In this document: in pieces, positions 1-7,360 of the stretch
Layout of the letters: the number at the start of each line of letters is the position of its first letter
How positions within the stretch are numbered: position 1 is the first letter of the stretch
Source of the DNA: Gammaproteobacteria bacterium
GTDB lineage: Bacteria > Pseudomonadota > Gammaproteobacteria > Pseudomonadales > JADFDG01
Length of the DNA: 32,952 nucleotides
Reading direction: 5' to 3'
NCBI GenBank assembly: GCA_018262975.1
Contig: JADFDG010000022.1
Coordinates: 1 to 32,952, forward strand
Made by a program: the position numbers and the translations under genes
The notes under the pieces: model-generated
The model's input: the letters and a program-made list of their open reading frames with translations, nothing else
Database searches by the model: none
What the model was told of the DNA's origin: nothing

Positions 1-52
1 ACCGGGAAAGCAGACTTATCCACAGAAACCTGATTAGATCAGGCAACCCCAA

Positions 53-77
53 CCCGGGTCAGTTTTAGATGAGCACC
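53..77. repeat. Left half of a split IS21-type terminus (24-bp tandem unit)
   Basis: A unit beginning CCCGGGTCA and ending GATGAGC lies at 53-74. A second copy with the same ends lies at 1360-1381, just past the IS3 element. Removing the IS3 element and one copy of its 3-bp duplication places the two units in tandem with a 24-bp period. This resembles the multiple subterminal repeats of IS21-family ends. What lies left of base 1 is unknown, so assignment to IS21 is inference. Confidence 0.5.
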
Positions 78-156
78 TGGAGTGAACCCTTGGGGCTGGA
101 CCAGCAGGGCCTGCTGAACTGATACCCTCCGCCGGGCCTTCAACAGGAGAAGGTCC

Positions 157-519
157 ATGTCCACCCGTACCACCTACCGGCGCCACACCCACACTTTCAA
201 ATTGCAGGTCTGCAATGACATCCGCCAGGGCGCCATTGGCCGGCGCGAGGCTCAGAAGCACTATCGGCTGTCTGCCAACCTGATCCAGCACTGGCTGACC
301 CAGTACGATCAGGGCGAACTGGCTATCGAGGACGCCCAGGCCGAAACCATTGCCGAGTACGAGGCCAAGGTTGCCGCTCTGGAGCGCAAAGTCGGTCAAC
401 TGACCATGGAACTCGACTTGCTCAAAAAAACGCCACGGCCACCGGTCGCGACGAACAACGAGCAGTCATTGATTATCAGCGGCCCGTTGGTTGCTCCGTC
501 CGTCGGGGGTGCCAAATGA
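157..519 (+). CDS. IS3-family transposase OrfA (DNA-binding part)
   Basis: This 120-aa protein has an N-terminal helix-turn-helix of the IS3/HTH_Tnp_1 type, with the [18 protein letters not shown] region at about residues 30-47. A leucine-zipper-like stretch follows ([10 protein letters not shown], about 73-82). It recognises the element ends and dimerises. A run of seven A residues at 424-430 is a -1 slippage site: shifting there reads into the orfB frame without a stop and gives an OrfAB fusion of about 386 aa, the active transposase of this family. The OrfA stop (517-519) overlaps the ATG of orfB at 516. Confidence 0.93.
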   Translation: MSTRTTYRRHTHTFKLQVCNDIRQGAIGRREAQKHYRLSANLIQHWLTQYDQGELAIEDAQAETIAEYEAKVAALERKVGQLTMELDLLKKTPRPPVATNNEQSLIISGPLVAPSVGGAK

Positions 520-1316
520 TCGGCTTGCCGCGCAGCACACATTACTACCGGTCAACCGCCGCTTGCGTCGAGTTGGATGATGCCCGGCTCACCGGCTTGA
601 TCGGCGACATTCAGGATGAGTTTTCCGGGTACGGCTATCGGCGCGTGACCCTAGAGTTGGTGCGCCGCGGGTATCCTGTCAACCACAAGCGCGTGGCGCG
701 CGTCATGCGCCAGCAAGGGCTGGGGATCAAGCCACGCCGAAAGAGCCCCACAGTCCCTGTCGGTCCGGGTGAGCAGCCGGCGTTCCCGAACCTCTATGCA
801 AACATCATCCCCAATGAGGTCGATCGGGTCTGGGTGGCGGACATCACCTACATCCACATTCAAAGTGGCTTCTGCTACCTGGCTGCCATCCTTGACGCCT
901 GCAGCCGCAAGGTAATCGGCTATGCCATCTCCCGACGCATCGACACCCGCCTGACGCTTACCGCGCTACAGGCAGCGCTGGCGAGCCGGCAGCCGACACC
1001 GGGAACCTGCATTCATCACAGTGACCGTGGTTGCCAGTATGCGAGTAACCAGTATCGCGAGGCCATGGCCGCCGCAGGCCTGCTAGGGTCCATGAGTGCG
1101 CCGGGCAACCCCTACCACAACGCCCAGATGGAGAGCTTCATGAAGACGCTGAAGGTCGAGGAAGTCTATCTGGCCGGCTACGAAACGTTTGCCGACGTTG
1201 CCCGGCGTCTGCCCCGGTTCATTGATGACATTTACAATGCCAAGCGGATGCACTCGGCCCTTGGCTATGTGTCCCCAAACCAATTCGAAGCCCAGCACGC
1301 CCGGCAGGCGGCTTAG
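516..1316 (+). CDS. IS3-family transposase OrfB (DDE catalytic part)
   Basis: This 266-aa rve-type integrase domain carries the IS3 catalytic triad D109 (VADITYI), D170 (HHSDRGCQY) and E206 ([12 protein letters not shown]). There are 60 residues between the two aspartates and 35 between D170 and E206, the classic spacing. It cuts and joins the element ends. It is probably made mainly as an OrfA-OrfB fusion, because the -1 frame entered at the A7 run (424-430) joins this frame. The frame is undamaged from start to stop. Confidence 0.95.
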   Translation: MIGLPRSTHYYRSTAACVELDDARLTGLIGDIQDEFSGYGYRRVTLELVRRGYPVNHKRVARVMRQQGLGIKPRRKSPTVPVGPGEQPAFPNLYANIIPNEVDRVWVADITYIHIQSGFCYLAAILDACSRKVIGYAISRRIDTRLTLTALQAALASRQPTPGTCIHHSDRGCQYASNQYREAMAAAGLLGSMSAPGNPYHNAQMESFMKTLKVEEVYLAGYETFADVARRLPRFIDDIYNAKRMHSALGYVSPNQFEAQHARQAA

Positions 1317-1359
1317 TTTTGCGAACCCTGCTGGTCCAGTCTCAGGGGTTCACTCCAAC

Positions 1360-1388
1360 CCCGGGTCAATATTGGATGAGCGTCAACA
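1360..1388. repeat. Right half of the split IS21-type terminus; truncates recombinase C
   Basis: This is the second copy of the CCCGGGTCA...GATGAGC unit (1360-1381), followed by CGTCAACA. Read on the minus strand the sequence starts TGTTGACGCTCATC. IS21-family ends start with TG, so an element boundary at about 1388-1390 fits. The minus-strand recombinase C frame runs through it and stops at 1366-1368, inside the repeat. The last about seven codons of C are therefore not native. Confidence 0.5.
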
Positions 1389-3123
1389 CATCAAGCCTAC
1401 TATCGCCCTTTACGCAAACCTGCTCACTGCAATTAAGGCAATCCATCGCCTTAAAGCAGGGCGCCATAACGAAATCATGAGTACAAAACCCGAACTCCGT
1501 AACATGGCCAGTCCGCCCCTCCCTCCCCAAAAACGAATCCTCCGAAAGAGGAATTTGCTTAGAAAGACGGTCAACCAAGGCCTGCACAGACTGGTCAATC
1601 TCAAGACTACTGTCACGCGCGCGAATCAGAGACGCCATATCCTCCGGACACACATGCTGATAGTGGGAGTTCTCGGAAATGTTCTTCCTACCTGACCACC
1701 AGGCGATCTCCTCCGCACTCAACATCCCGCGCAATGCCATCGTCGTTATCTGATGACGAAATTGACCGGCGCGAATCTTATGACGCTCCACATCACTATC
1801 TTCCGGAGGATGCCTAGCGAAAAACGGCGTGAAACCAGAGCCATCTGGAGACGAAGGTTCGCCCAGATCATTCGCAACCATTGCCGGGGAAACCCTTGAG
1901 ACCAAAACGGGGCTGGTAGTTCGGCCTGAATGCATCAGAAATCTCTGAATACAAAAGAGACCCTCGGAGTAACGGATACCGGCCGAACGATCAATCCACG
2001 GAAAATCTGCGGGCAGCCGTTTGTAGACGTAGTTGCCAAGCTCGGAAAGGGTCAACGTATACTCTTGCGTCGACAGCTTTGCATTGTAGAGCATTGCCCT
2101 TACATGCCTATCACTGCCCTCAGCCCACCCCATCGCTGCAGCAACTTGCTGATACGATAGTGGCTGATGATCTGTAACCTCCGGGCAACCTCGGTGTCGG
2201 TAGAATTTCCCGGGATTCTCTTCATGAAACTTCGCAATGCGGCGCGCCTCTTCCCCAAGCGCTCTCAACCTGGATACCGCCTCACGAATAATGGGGGCCA
2301 TCTCTGGCTGCACATGCTTAACTTTAGGGATCCCGTTCTTTTCAACATGAAAGCGCACGCCTAATGCGGGCCGACCATCCTGCAACTTATCCTCGACGAG
2401 ACATTCAACAGGAAGGTTCAGGACCTCACCGATCCGCACAGGCAATGGCAACATGATCGCGCACAATGACGTGGTAATGATGTCTCGGGGGTTCGTCGGG
2501 CAAGACGAAAACACCTGACCAATCTTCTTTACCAGCTCTGGATCAGGCAGGTTTTCCTTCTCTTTTTTCTTAGCCTCCAGGCTGACTCTTCCACGATCGC
2601 GGTCCGCCTTCAACGCAGACCTCCACACAAAGCTGCCCCTCACCAAGCACTTACTAACTAGAAACTCGTGTGCAATCTCCAGCTCTTTTCCAATCCCGTA
2701 CGCAGTCGTCTTTTTGTAGCGCCGCCGCACGACGTCCTGAGCGACATCCATGGTAGACTCATCCACTTGCCAGACCTGCCGCTCTTGATCGACCAGAGCC
2801 TGATGCAGACATTTAAGCATTGGGATGATTTTTGACGCAGTTTTTGTACCTCGCCTGAAGGACTTCTGATAGAAAACCCATGCTTTCGCATAGCTCATAT
2901 ATGGCTCTGGAAATGCATAGTCGGGATTGCCAATCCTTCCCTTCTGCCGAAGATCGCAGAAGTTCAGGCTGAAAGGCTTACCCCAGAAGTAGCTTTCCCA
3001 ATCTATGGAGCCATAGACGTAGGAGAACTCCCCCTGACAGTGCTCAATGAAAGCGCAAACAGCGGCCTTCGCCGTCGTTACATGAAGCGGCCTTTCATAC
3101 GGAATCGGCACTTCATCCCACAT
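1366..3123 (-). CDS. Tyrosine recombinase C of the trio, C-terminally truncated
   Basis: A site-specific DNA recombinase of the tyrosine (phage integrase) superfamily, about 585 aa. In numbering from the TTG at 3129, the visible catalytic signature is the box I arginine in LPVRIGEVLNL (R232), box II FRHQITT (R458-H459), and WWSGRKNISENSHYQH with the probable nucleophile Y490. A Cys-rich, zinc-binding-like segment follows, with cysteines at about 549, 557, 564, 567 and 572. I chose the ATG at 3123 (GGTGA lies 9 bases upstream). The TTG at 3129, overlapping the stop of gene B, is the alternative. The protein ends with foreign residues after about D580 because an IS21-like terminus cuts it, so it is probably a pseudogene or altered enzyme. 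It was translationally coupled to gene B. Confidence 0.82.
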   Translation of the reverse strand: MWDEVPIPYERPLHVTTAKAAVCAFIEHCQGEFSYVYGSIDWESYFWGKPFSLNFCDLRQKGRIGNPDYAFPEPYMSYAKAWVFYQKSFRRGTKTASKIIPMLKCLHQALVDQERQVWQVDESTMDVAQDVVRRRYKKTTAYGIGKELEIAHEFLVSKCLVRGSFVWRSALKADRDRGRVSLEAKKKEKENLPDPELVKKIGQVFSSCPTNPRDIITTSLCAIMLPLPVRIGEVLNLPVECLVEDKLQDGRPALGVRFHVEKNGIPKVKHVQPEMAPIIREAVSRLRALGEEARRIAKFHEENPGKFYRHRGCPEVTDHQPLSYQQVAAAMGWAEGSDRHVRAMLYNAKLSTQEYTLTLSELGNYVYKRLPADFPWIDRSAGIRYSEGLFCIQRFLMHSGRTTSPVLVSRVSPAMVANDLGEPSSPDGSGFTPFFARHPPEDSDVERHKIRAGQFRHQITTMALRGMLSAEEIAWWSGRKNISENSHYQHVCPEDMASLIRARDSSLEIDQSVQALVDRLSKQIPLSEDSFLGREGRTGHVTEFGFCTHDFVMAPCFKAMDCLNCSEQVCVKGDSRLDVLTLIQY

Positions 3124-3125
3124 AG

Positions 3126-4697
3126 TCAATCACCATCCGAACGAAGCCGCTTACGCTCATTGCAGATACGAATGACCTCAGTAACTGCAACTATCGTGCG
3201 GTCACGAATGCTGATAATTCGCATATCGCCCCCCGTCTTCTGCTTGAGTAACTCGCGCTCCACGAGCAGCTCCTCAAGAAGTTTGTCATGAGGGGCTTCG
3301 AGCCAAGGCTGAAACTGCGGGCATGTGTAGCAGGCATATGGAGGTCGCTCATAGCAGCCCCCCTCTTTGCTACAGCTGCCACAGCCCGTTTTAGGAGACA
3401 TGCGTACGATCGACTCAGGCTCGCCCGCCCGCTTAGCGGCGCCATGCCCATCAATGACTTCACCCTTGAAGGCCTGAACAAACTCGGACAGCTGATCTGC
3501 GATCGCGTACGTTATCCGATCAAAGTACGCAGGCACATTAGCCACGTACATCTTCAGGCTACTGGTCTTTTCATGATCTAGAATCTCGGAAACAACCATG
3601 GGAGGAAGGTTCTCCCTTACCGCCTCCGTGGCAACAGTCCTCCGAAATCGGACCGGGGTAGCCGACAGTCTCTTACCCGGAATGCGTGACGGAAGATCGG
3701 CATTCCAGACAAATTCCGCAACCACCGAAGCGAGCTCATTCGATTTCATGTGAAGGAGCTCATCTCCCTCGTATATTCGGAGCCGCCCATCGGGCGTCCT
3801 GGAATCCTCAACAAATTTGTCCCAGTCTATAAACAGTGGAAGATTCAATCTGACCTCTTTCGGAATATCCCCGAGATGAAGGACCGCCGTTTCGACCTCT
3901 TTCCGAGCGTGCTCACTAATCGCCGCCCAGAATTCCTTGTTGAGCTTGATTTCCTTCCTTTGCGCACGCCAACCGTCGCGCTGCTTGCGCCGCGGACAGT
4001 GCAGGATGTATTCGGTTTGGCCGAACTGGCTTTCTCGCTCCTCGAGATCTCCGATCTTCAAGTCGGCCAACTGAGACGGCCGCCGCCCCGTAAACATGAC
4101 CAAAAGACAGATGCTGAATACCATCAGGCTGATCGTCCCTTTCTCAAAGGAACCGAACAGCGCATCCATCACATCTGCGCGCTCAAACTCTGTGAGCGGA
4201 CCGTTTACCGGGCAAAGGGTTGCAGCAGCAAAGCCCTTTTCGTTAGGTCGAATAGACACGCTATCAATGTAGATAGCCGCATCCCTACTCACACCTAGAT
4301 ACTTCCGATCCAGGCAAACAGAGAGCATTGCTAACGGAAAGATCATGAAATAGTCTTGGTGCTCTTCAAGGCTCGCCCGATACGCCATTAGGTGGGAGGC
4401 ATTAACCTCTTCAATGCGATTGCCGTTCTTTTTCCAAAGCCACCTGAACATGGCCTTACTTCGCTCATTTACGTTGCAAGCAGTCTTCGGGGCTGCGCCA
4501 ACGGCATATTCTGCCAGCGCCCTTTTTGCTGAATCGGCGAGATTTCCGGCAATGTACTTATTGATCCAGTTGGTAATTACGGTTGCATCACGCGACAGGA
4601 CCCAAACGTCACTCGCGTAATCGAACTCATGCCCGTACCTGGAGCTGTACTTCTCGTTAGCCGCCCCAAAGGAGGACCGCAGGGATGTCACAGGCAA
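3126..4697 (-). CDS. Tyrosine recombinase B of the trio, start codon cut off by IS21
   Basis: A tyrosine recombinase of 523 aa from an in-frame TTG. It has the box I arginine in TGRRPSQLADLK (about R205), box II RFRRTVATEAV, in which the usual His is Arg (R350xxR353), and LDHEKTSSLKMY with H375 and the likely nucleophile Y384. The C-terminal Cys cluster (439, 442, 448, 456, 459) looks zinc-binding. The true ATG lies on the far side of the IS21 element at 7358-7360. Joining 7341-7360 to 4690-4707 restores MKNSVSFEVE before this frame, for a native protein of about 533 aa. As it stands the gene lacks its start codon and its coupling to gene A, so expression is doubtful. Confidence 0.83.
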   Translation of the reverse strand: MPVTSLRSSFGAANEKYSSRYGHEFDYASDVWVLSRDATVITNWINKYIAGNLADSAKRALAEYAVGAAPKTACNVNERSKAMFRWLWKKNGNRIEEVNASHLMAYRASLEEHQDYFMIFPLAMLSVCLDRKYLGVSRDAAIYIDSVSIRPNEKGFAAATLCPVNGPLTEFERADVMDALFGSFEKGTISLMVFSICLLVMFTGRRPSQLADLKIGDLEERESQFGQTEYILHCPRRKQRDGWRAQRKEIKLNKEFWAAISEHARKEVETAVLHLGDIPKEVRLNLPLFIDWDKFVEDSRTPDGRLRIYEGDELLHMKSNELASVVAEFVWNADLPSRIPGKRLSATPVRFRRTVATEAVRENLPPMVVSEILDHEKTSSLKMYVANVPAYFDRITYAIADQLSEFVQAFKGEVIDGHGAAKRAGEPESIVRMSPKTGCGSCSKEGGCYERPPYACYTCPQFQPWLEAPHDKLLEELLVERELLKQKTGGDMRIISIRDRTIVAVTEVIRICNERKRLRSDGD

Positions 4698-4707
4698 TTC
4701 AACTTCG

Positions 4708-4712
4708 AACGA
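4708..4712. repeat. IS21 target-site duplication, left copy (AACGA)
   Basis: The 5-bp direct repeat AACGA at 4708-4712 recurs at 7341-7345 and flanks the element ends exactly. Removing the element and one copy restores an open reading frame, which independently confirms the boundaries. Confidence 0.93.
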
Positions 4713-4760
4713 TGCGTATTTCGCTGATCGTGACCGGCCGTTTCGGTTGATCGTGACCGG
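4713..4760. repeat. IS21 terminal repeats, istB-side end
   Basis: Two direct copies of a TTTCG-N4-ATCGTGACCGG-type unit start at 4719 and 4741, with a 22-bp period. The outermost copy begins with the terminal TG. Such multiple terminal repeats are the IstA binding sites in this family. Confidence 0.8.
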
Positions 4761-4804
4761 TGGCTGATGGGTCGTTGTGCGCCGTGGTCAGTGTAAAGGG
4801 TCGG

Positions 4805-5560
4805 TCACGATGGTTCTTCTGTTTTCACCTTTTCCGGTTGTTTTCTGCGCAGTGATTCGCCCTTGAGGGCAATGCGGTGCGACCGGTGCACGAGCCGGTC
4901 GAGGATGGCATCGGCCACCGTGGGATCGTTCAGCCAGGCATGCCAGTGGTCGATGGGCAGCTGGCTGGTGATGATGGTCGAGCGCGCGGTGCGGTCGTCG
5001 ATCACTTCCAGCAGGTCGTGCCGGCCGGCCTGGTCCAGCGGGGTCATGCCCCAGTCGTCGAGCAGCAACACGTCGGTACGGGCCAACTGGCCGAGCAGTT
5101 TCCCGAAGCTGCCGTCGGCATGCGCCATGCGCAGGGCTTCCGCCAGGCGCGGGACGCGCAGATACAGCACCGAGAACCCCTGTCGGCAAGCGTGCTGGCC
5201 CAGCGCACAAGCCAGCCAGGTTTTCCCCGCGCCGGTGGCGCCGGTCAGCAACACGCTTTGACCCTGGCGGATCCAGTCGCCGCCCGCCAGGCCAGCCAGC
5301 ACACGCTTGTCCAGTCCGCGACCGGGGCCGGTGTGCACATCCTCCAGACACGCATCGGCGTATTTCAGTTTGGCCTGTCGCAGCAAGCGCTCGAGCCGGC
5401 GCGAGTCGCGCCAACTGCGCTCGCGATCGACCAGCAAGCCGAAGCGATCCTCGAACGCCAACTCGTGGCAGGCCGGCAGCGCGCGTTGTTCTTCCAGCGC
5501 ACGCGCCATGCCGTCGAGCTTGAGCTCGCGCAGGTGATCCAGAGTGGTCTGGTGCAACAT
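4805..5560 (-). CDS. istB: IS21-family ATPase helper protein IstB
   Basis: This 251-aa AAA+ ATPase is related to the DnaC/DnaA group. Walker A is GATGAGKT at residues 107-114 and Walker B is VLLLDD at 164-169. IstB is the target-selection and transposase-stimulating partner of IstA. It starts at an ATG at 5558-5560, preceded by a strong AAGGAG ribosome site and 10 bases after the istA stop, so the two genes form one operon. Its length is normal for the family and no damage is seen. Confidence 0.96.
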   Translation of the reverse strand: MLHQTTLDHLRELKLDGMARALEEQRALPACHELAFEDRFGLLVDRERSWRDSRRLERLLRQAKLKYADACLEDVHTGPGRGLDKRVLAGLAGGDWIRQGQSVLLTGATGAGKTWLACALGQHACRQGFSVLYLRVPRLAEALRMAHADGSFGKLLGQLARTDVLLLDDWGMTPLDQAGRHDLLEVIDDRTARSTIITSQLPIDHWHAWLNDPTVADAILDRLVHRSHRIALKGESLRRKQPEKVKTEEPS

Positions 5561-5570
5561 GTCATCTCCT

Positions 5571-7139
5571 TCAGTGGGTGGTGGTGGTCGGTGGGGTCAG
5601 GTAGTAATCAGGGCCACGCAGGTTGTCGTGCTCGGGGCTGACCCAGTCGGCCTGCGCGGTGGCCGGTAACGGCTGGCGGTCCAGCCCGTTCTGCAGGATC
5701 GACAGCACCGAGCGGCGGGTCTTGGTGCCAATGGCCAACGCCCGGGCGCAAGCCGCCTCCAGGCGCGCGTGGCCGTACTGCCGCTCCAACGACAGCAGGC
5801 CCAGGCAACTGCGGTAACCCATCTCGGGGTGTGGCCGGTTGGCCAGCAGGTGCTCGACCAGCGCGTGCGTCGCCGGCCCGATGTCGCATGCCCAGCGCAG
5901 GAAGCGGCCCGGCGTCCATTCCAGATGCGCCCGATGCGCCGCCGGCATGTGCTCTGCCACCGTGCTGTGCCGTCCCTTGCTGAACGAGCGCACATGGCTG
6001 GCCACGCGCCGCCCGCCGTGCAGGATTTCCACAGTCGTGTCGGTGCTGCGCGCCTCGACCTCGCGGCGCACCAGCGCGTGCGGCACGCTGTAGTAGTGCC
6101 CGTCGACCTCGACGTGATAGTCGATGTTGACCCGGCAGACCGTGAACCGCGCGATCTCGTACGGTTGCTCCGGCAGCGGGCGCAACGCCGGCCGGTCGAT
6201 CGACGCGAACCAGGACTGGCGACTTCCCGCCAGCTTCTTGAACGGCTTCGCGTTTAGCTCGACCAGCAACTCGGCAATCGCCTGGTTGAGCGCGGCCAGC
6301 GTAAAGAAGCGCTGATGGCGCAAGCGCGCCAGGATCCAGCGCTCGACCAGTTGCACACCGGCTTCGACCTTGGCCTTGTCCTGCGGCTTGCGCGGCCGCG
6401 CCGGCAGGATCGCCGTGCCGTAGTGCTCGGCAAAGGCCTGCGTTGCGCGGTTCAGCTCCGGCTCGTAGCGATCAGGGTGCCTGATCAGGGCGCGCGGGTT
6501 GTCCGGCACCACCAGCGCCGGAACACCACCGTAAAACGCCAAGGCCTGGCCCAGGCCGCGCAGCCAGTCGGCCTGCGTCTCACCGGCCGTGGCACAGGCA
6601 TAGGTGTAGTTGGAGGCCCCCAGCACCGCCACAAAGATGTGTGCCGGGCGGATCTCGCCGGTGTCCGCGTTGACGATGTCGACCGTCGGGCCGGCGTAGT
6701 CGATGAACAACTTCTCGCCCGCCCGGTGCACCTGCCGCATCGAGCGCCGCAGCGTCCCGGCATAGGCGTGGTAGTGCGCACAGAACTGGGTGTACTGGTA
6801 AATCGGCGCCGACGCCGCCTGAGCGTATTCCTGCCAGAGCAACTGCAGGGTCACGCCCTTGCGGCGCAACTCCCGATGCACCCACGGCAGGTCGATGGCC
6901 GCACGTTCGCCCCGGGTCGCCGGTGGTTCAGGGCAAAGTCGCCGTACCAGCTCGGCCTCGTCCAGCACCGCCAGCGACGCCCCGTCCAGCCCGGCGATCC
7001 GGGCCCGCGCCACGTATTTGCTGACCACGCCCTTGGACAGGCCCAAGGCCTGGCCAATGCGCTCATGCGACAGGTCGCAGTCGAACTTGAGGCGGAGAAC
7101 TTCCTTGATGTTGCGCATGGGCACCCGCGGTGTCGGCAT
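5571..7139 (-). CDS. istA: IS21-family transposase IstA
   Basis: This 522-aa DDE transposase has an N-terminal helix-turn-helix ([19 protein letters not shown], about 24-42). The retroviral-integrase core carries D147 (LFIDYAGPT), D213 (VVPDNPRA) and E259 ([11 protein letters not shown]), followed by the C-terminal Mu-type region. It binds the terminal repeats and performs strand transfer with IstB. A long N-terminal stretch before the catalytic core is normal for IstA. Full length, with no frameshift. Confidence 0.96.
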   Translation of the reverse strand: MPTPRVPMRNIKEVLRLKFDCDLSHERIGQALGLSKGVVSKYVARARIAGLDGASLAVLDEAELVRRLCPEPPATRGERAAIDLPWVHRELRRKGVTLQLLWQEYAQAASAPIYQYTQFCAHYHAYAGTLRRSMRQVHRAGEKLFIDYAGPTVDIVNADTGEIRPAHIFVAVLGASNYTYACATAGETQADWLRGLGQALAFYGGVPALVVPDNPRALIRHPDRYEPELNRATQAFAEHYGTAILPARPRKPQDKAKVEAGVQLVERWILARLRHQRFFTLAALNQAIAELLVELNAKPFKKLAGSRQSWFASIDRPALRPLPEQPYEIARFTVCRVNIDYHVEVDGHYYSVPHALVRREVEARSTDTTVEILHGGRRVASHVRSFSKGRHSTVAEHMPAAHRAHLEWTPGRFLRWACDIGPATHALVEHLLANRPHPEMGYRSCLGLLSLERQYGHARLEAACARALAIGTKTRRSVLSILQNGLDRQPLPATAQADWVSPEHDNLRGPDYYLTPPTTTTH

Positions 7140-7248
7140 CTCTCCCCCAAAAAGGGGCGAGGATGGCGACCGGTGAAGTCATGCACAACGAACCCGTCAG
7201 GACCGTTTCGGTAAGCCGTGACCGGGATTTCGGAGAGGCCCTGAAATC

Positions 7249-7340
7249 GGTCACGATCAACCGAAACGGCGGTCACGCCTTACCGAAATGGCCGGTCACA
7301 CCTTAGCGAAATGACCGGTCACGATGGGCCGAAATACGCA
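7249..7340. repeat. IS21 terminal repeat array, istA-side end
   Basis: GGTCAC recurs at 7249, 7271, 7294 and 7317, and CGAAA at 7262, 7284, 7307 and 7330. This gives about four tandem 22-23-bp units in opposite orientation to the two at the other end. The array probably contains both the IstA binding sites and the istA promoter region (7140-7248 shows no other gene). Confidence 0.8.
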
Positions 7341-7345
7341 AACGA
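7341..7345. repeat. IS21 target-site duplication, right copy (AACGA)
   Basis: Matches AACGA at 4708-4712 and directly follows the terminal CA of the element. Confidence 0.93.
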
Positions 7346-7360
7346 CACTGAATTCTTCAT
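7346..7360 (-). pseudogene. Detached 5' end of recombinase B (start codon and first codons)
   Basis: On the minus strand ATGAAGAATTCAGTG begins at 7360. Its ATG shares bases with the TGA stop of recombinase A (7357-7359), an ATGA overlap. Continuing across the removed IS21 element stays in frame with the rest of gene B at 4707 and below. This is the original translation start of B, now 2.6 kb from the gene body. Confidence 0.85.

Larger units (their letters stand above)
78..1357 (+). mobile_element. Complete IS3-family insertion sequence, 1280 bp
   Basis: The ends are imperfect inverted repeats. The left end at 78 begins TGGAGTGAACCC and the reverse complement of the right end begins the same way. 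Both continue to a shared CTGGACCAGCAGGG core. The flanks carry a 3-bp direct repeat, ACC, at 75-77 and 1358-1360, as expected for IS3 transposition. Inside are the two overlapping transposase frames orfA and orfB with a slippery A run. The element appears intact and potentially active. It interrupts the terminus of another IS-like sequence. Confidence 0.93.
4713..7340 (-). mobile_element. Complete IS21-family insertion sequence, 2628 bp
   Basis: The element begins TGCGTATTTCG at 4713 and its other end (to 7340) starts identically on the opposite strand. Both reach a shared ATCGTGACCGG after one small indel. It carries istA and istB in the family order and orientation, and is flanked by AACGA duplications. 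It lies in the seventh codon of recombinase B. Both transposition genes are full length, so the element may be active. Confidence 0.96.

Noticed and set aside
18-26. TTATCCACA, a perfect DnaA box, as part of an origin
   Set aside because: A single copy with no further boxes or AT-rich unwinding region. It lies inside IS-like sequence and is probably chance.
34-399. Minus-strand open frame crossing the IS3 left end
   Set aside because: It spans the IS boundary and lies antisense to orfA. No ribosome site or domain.
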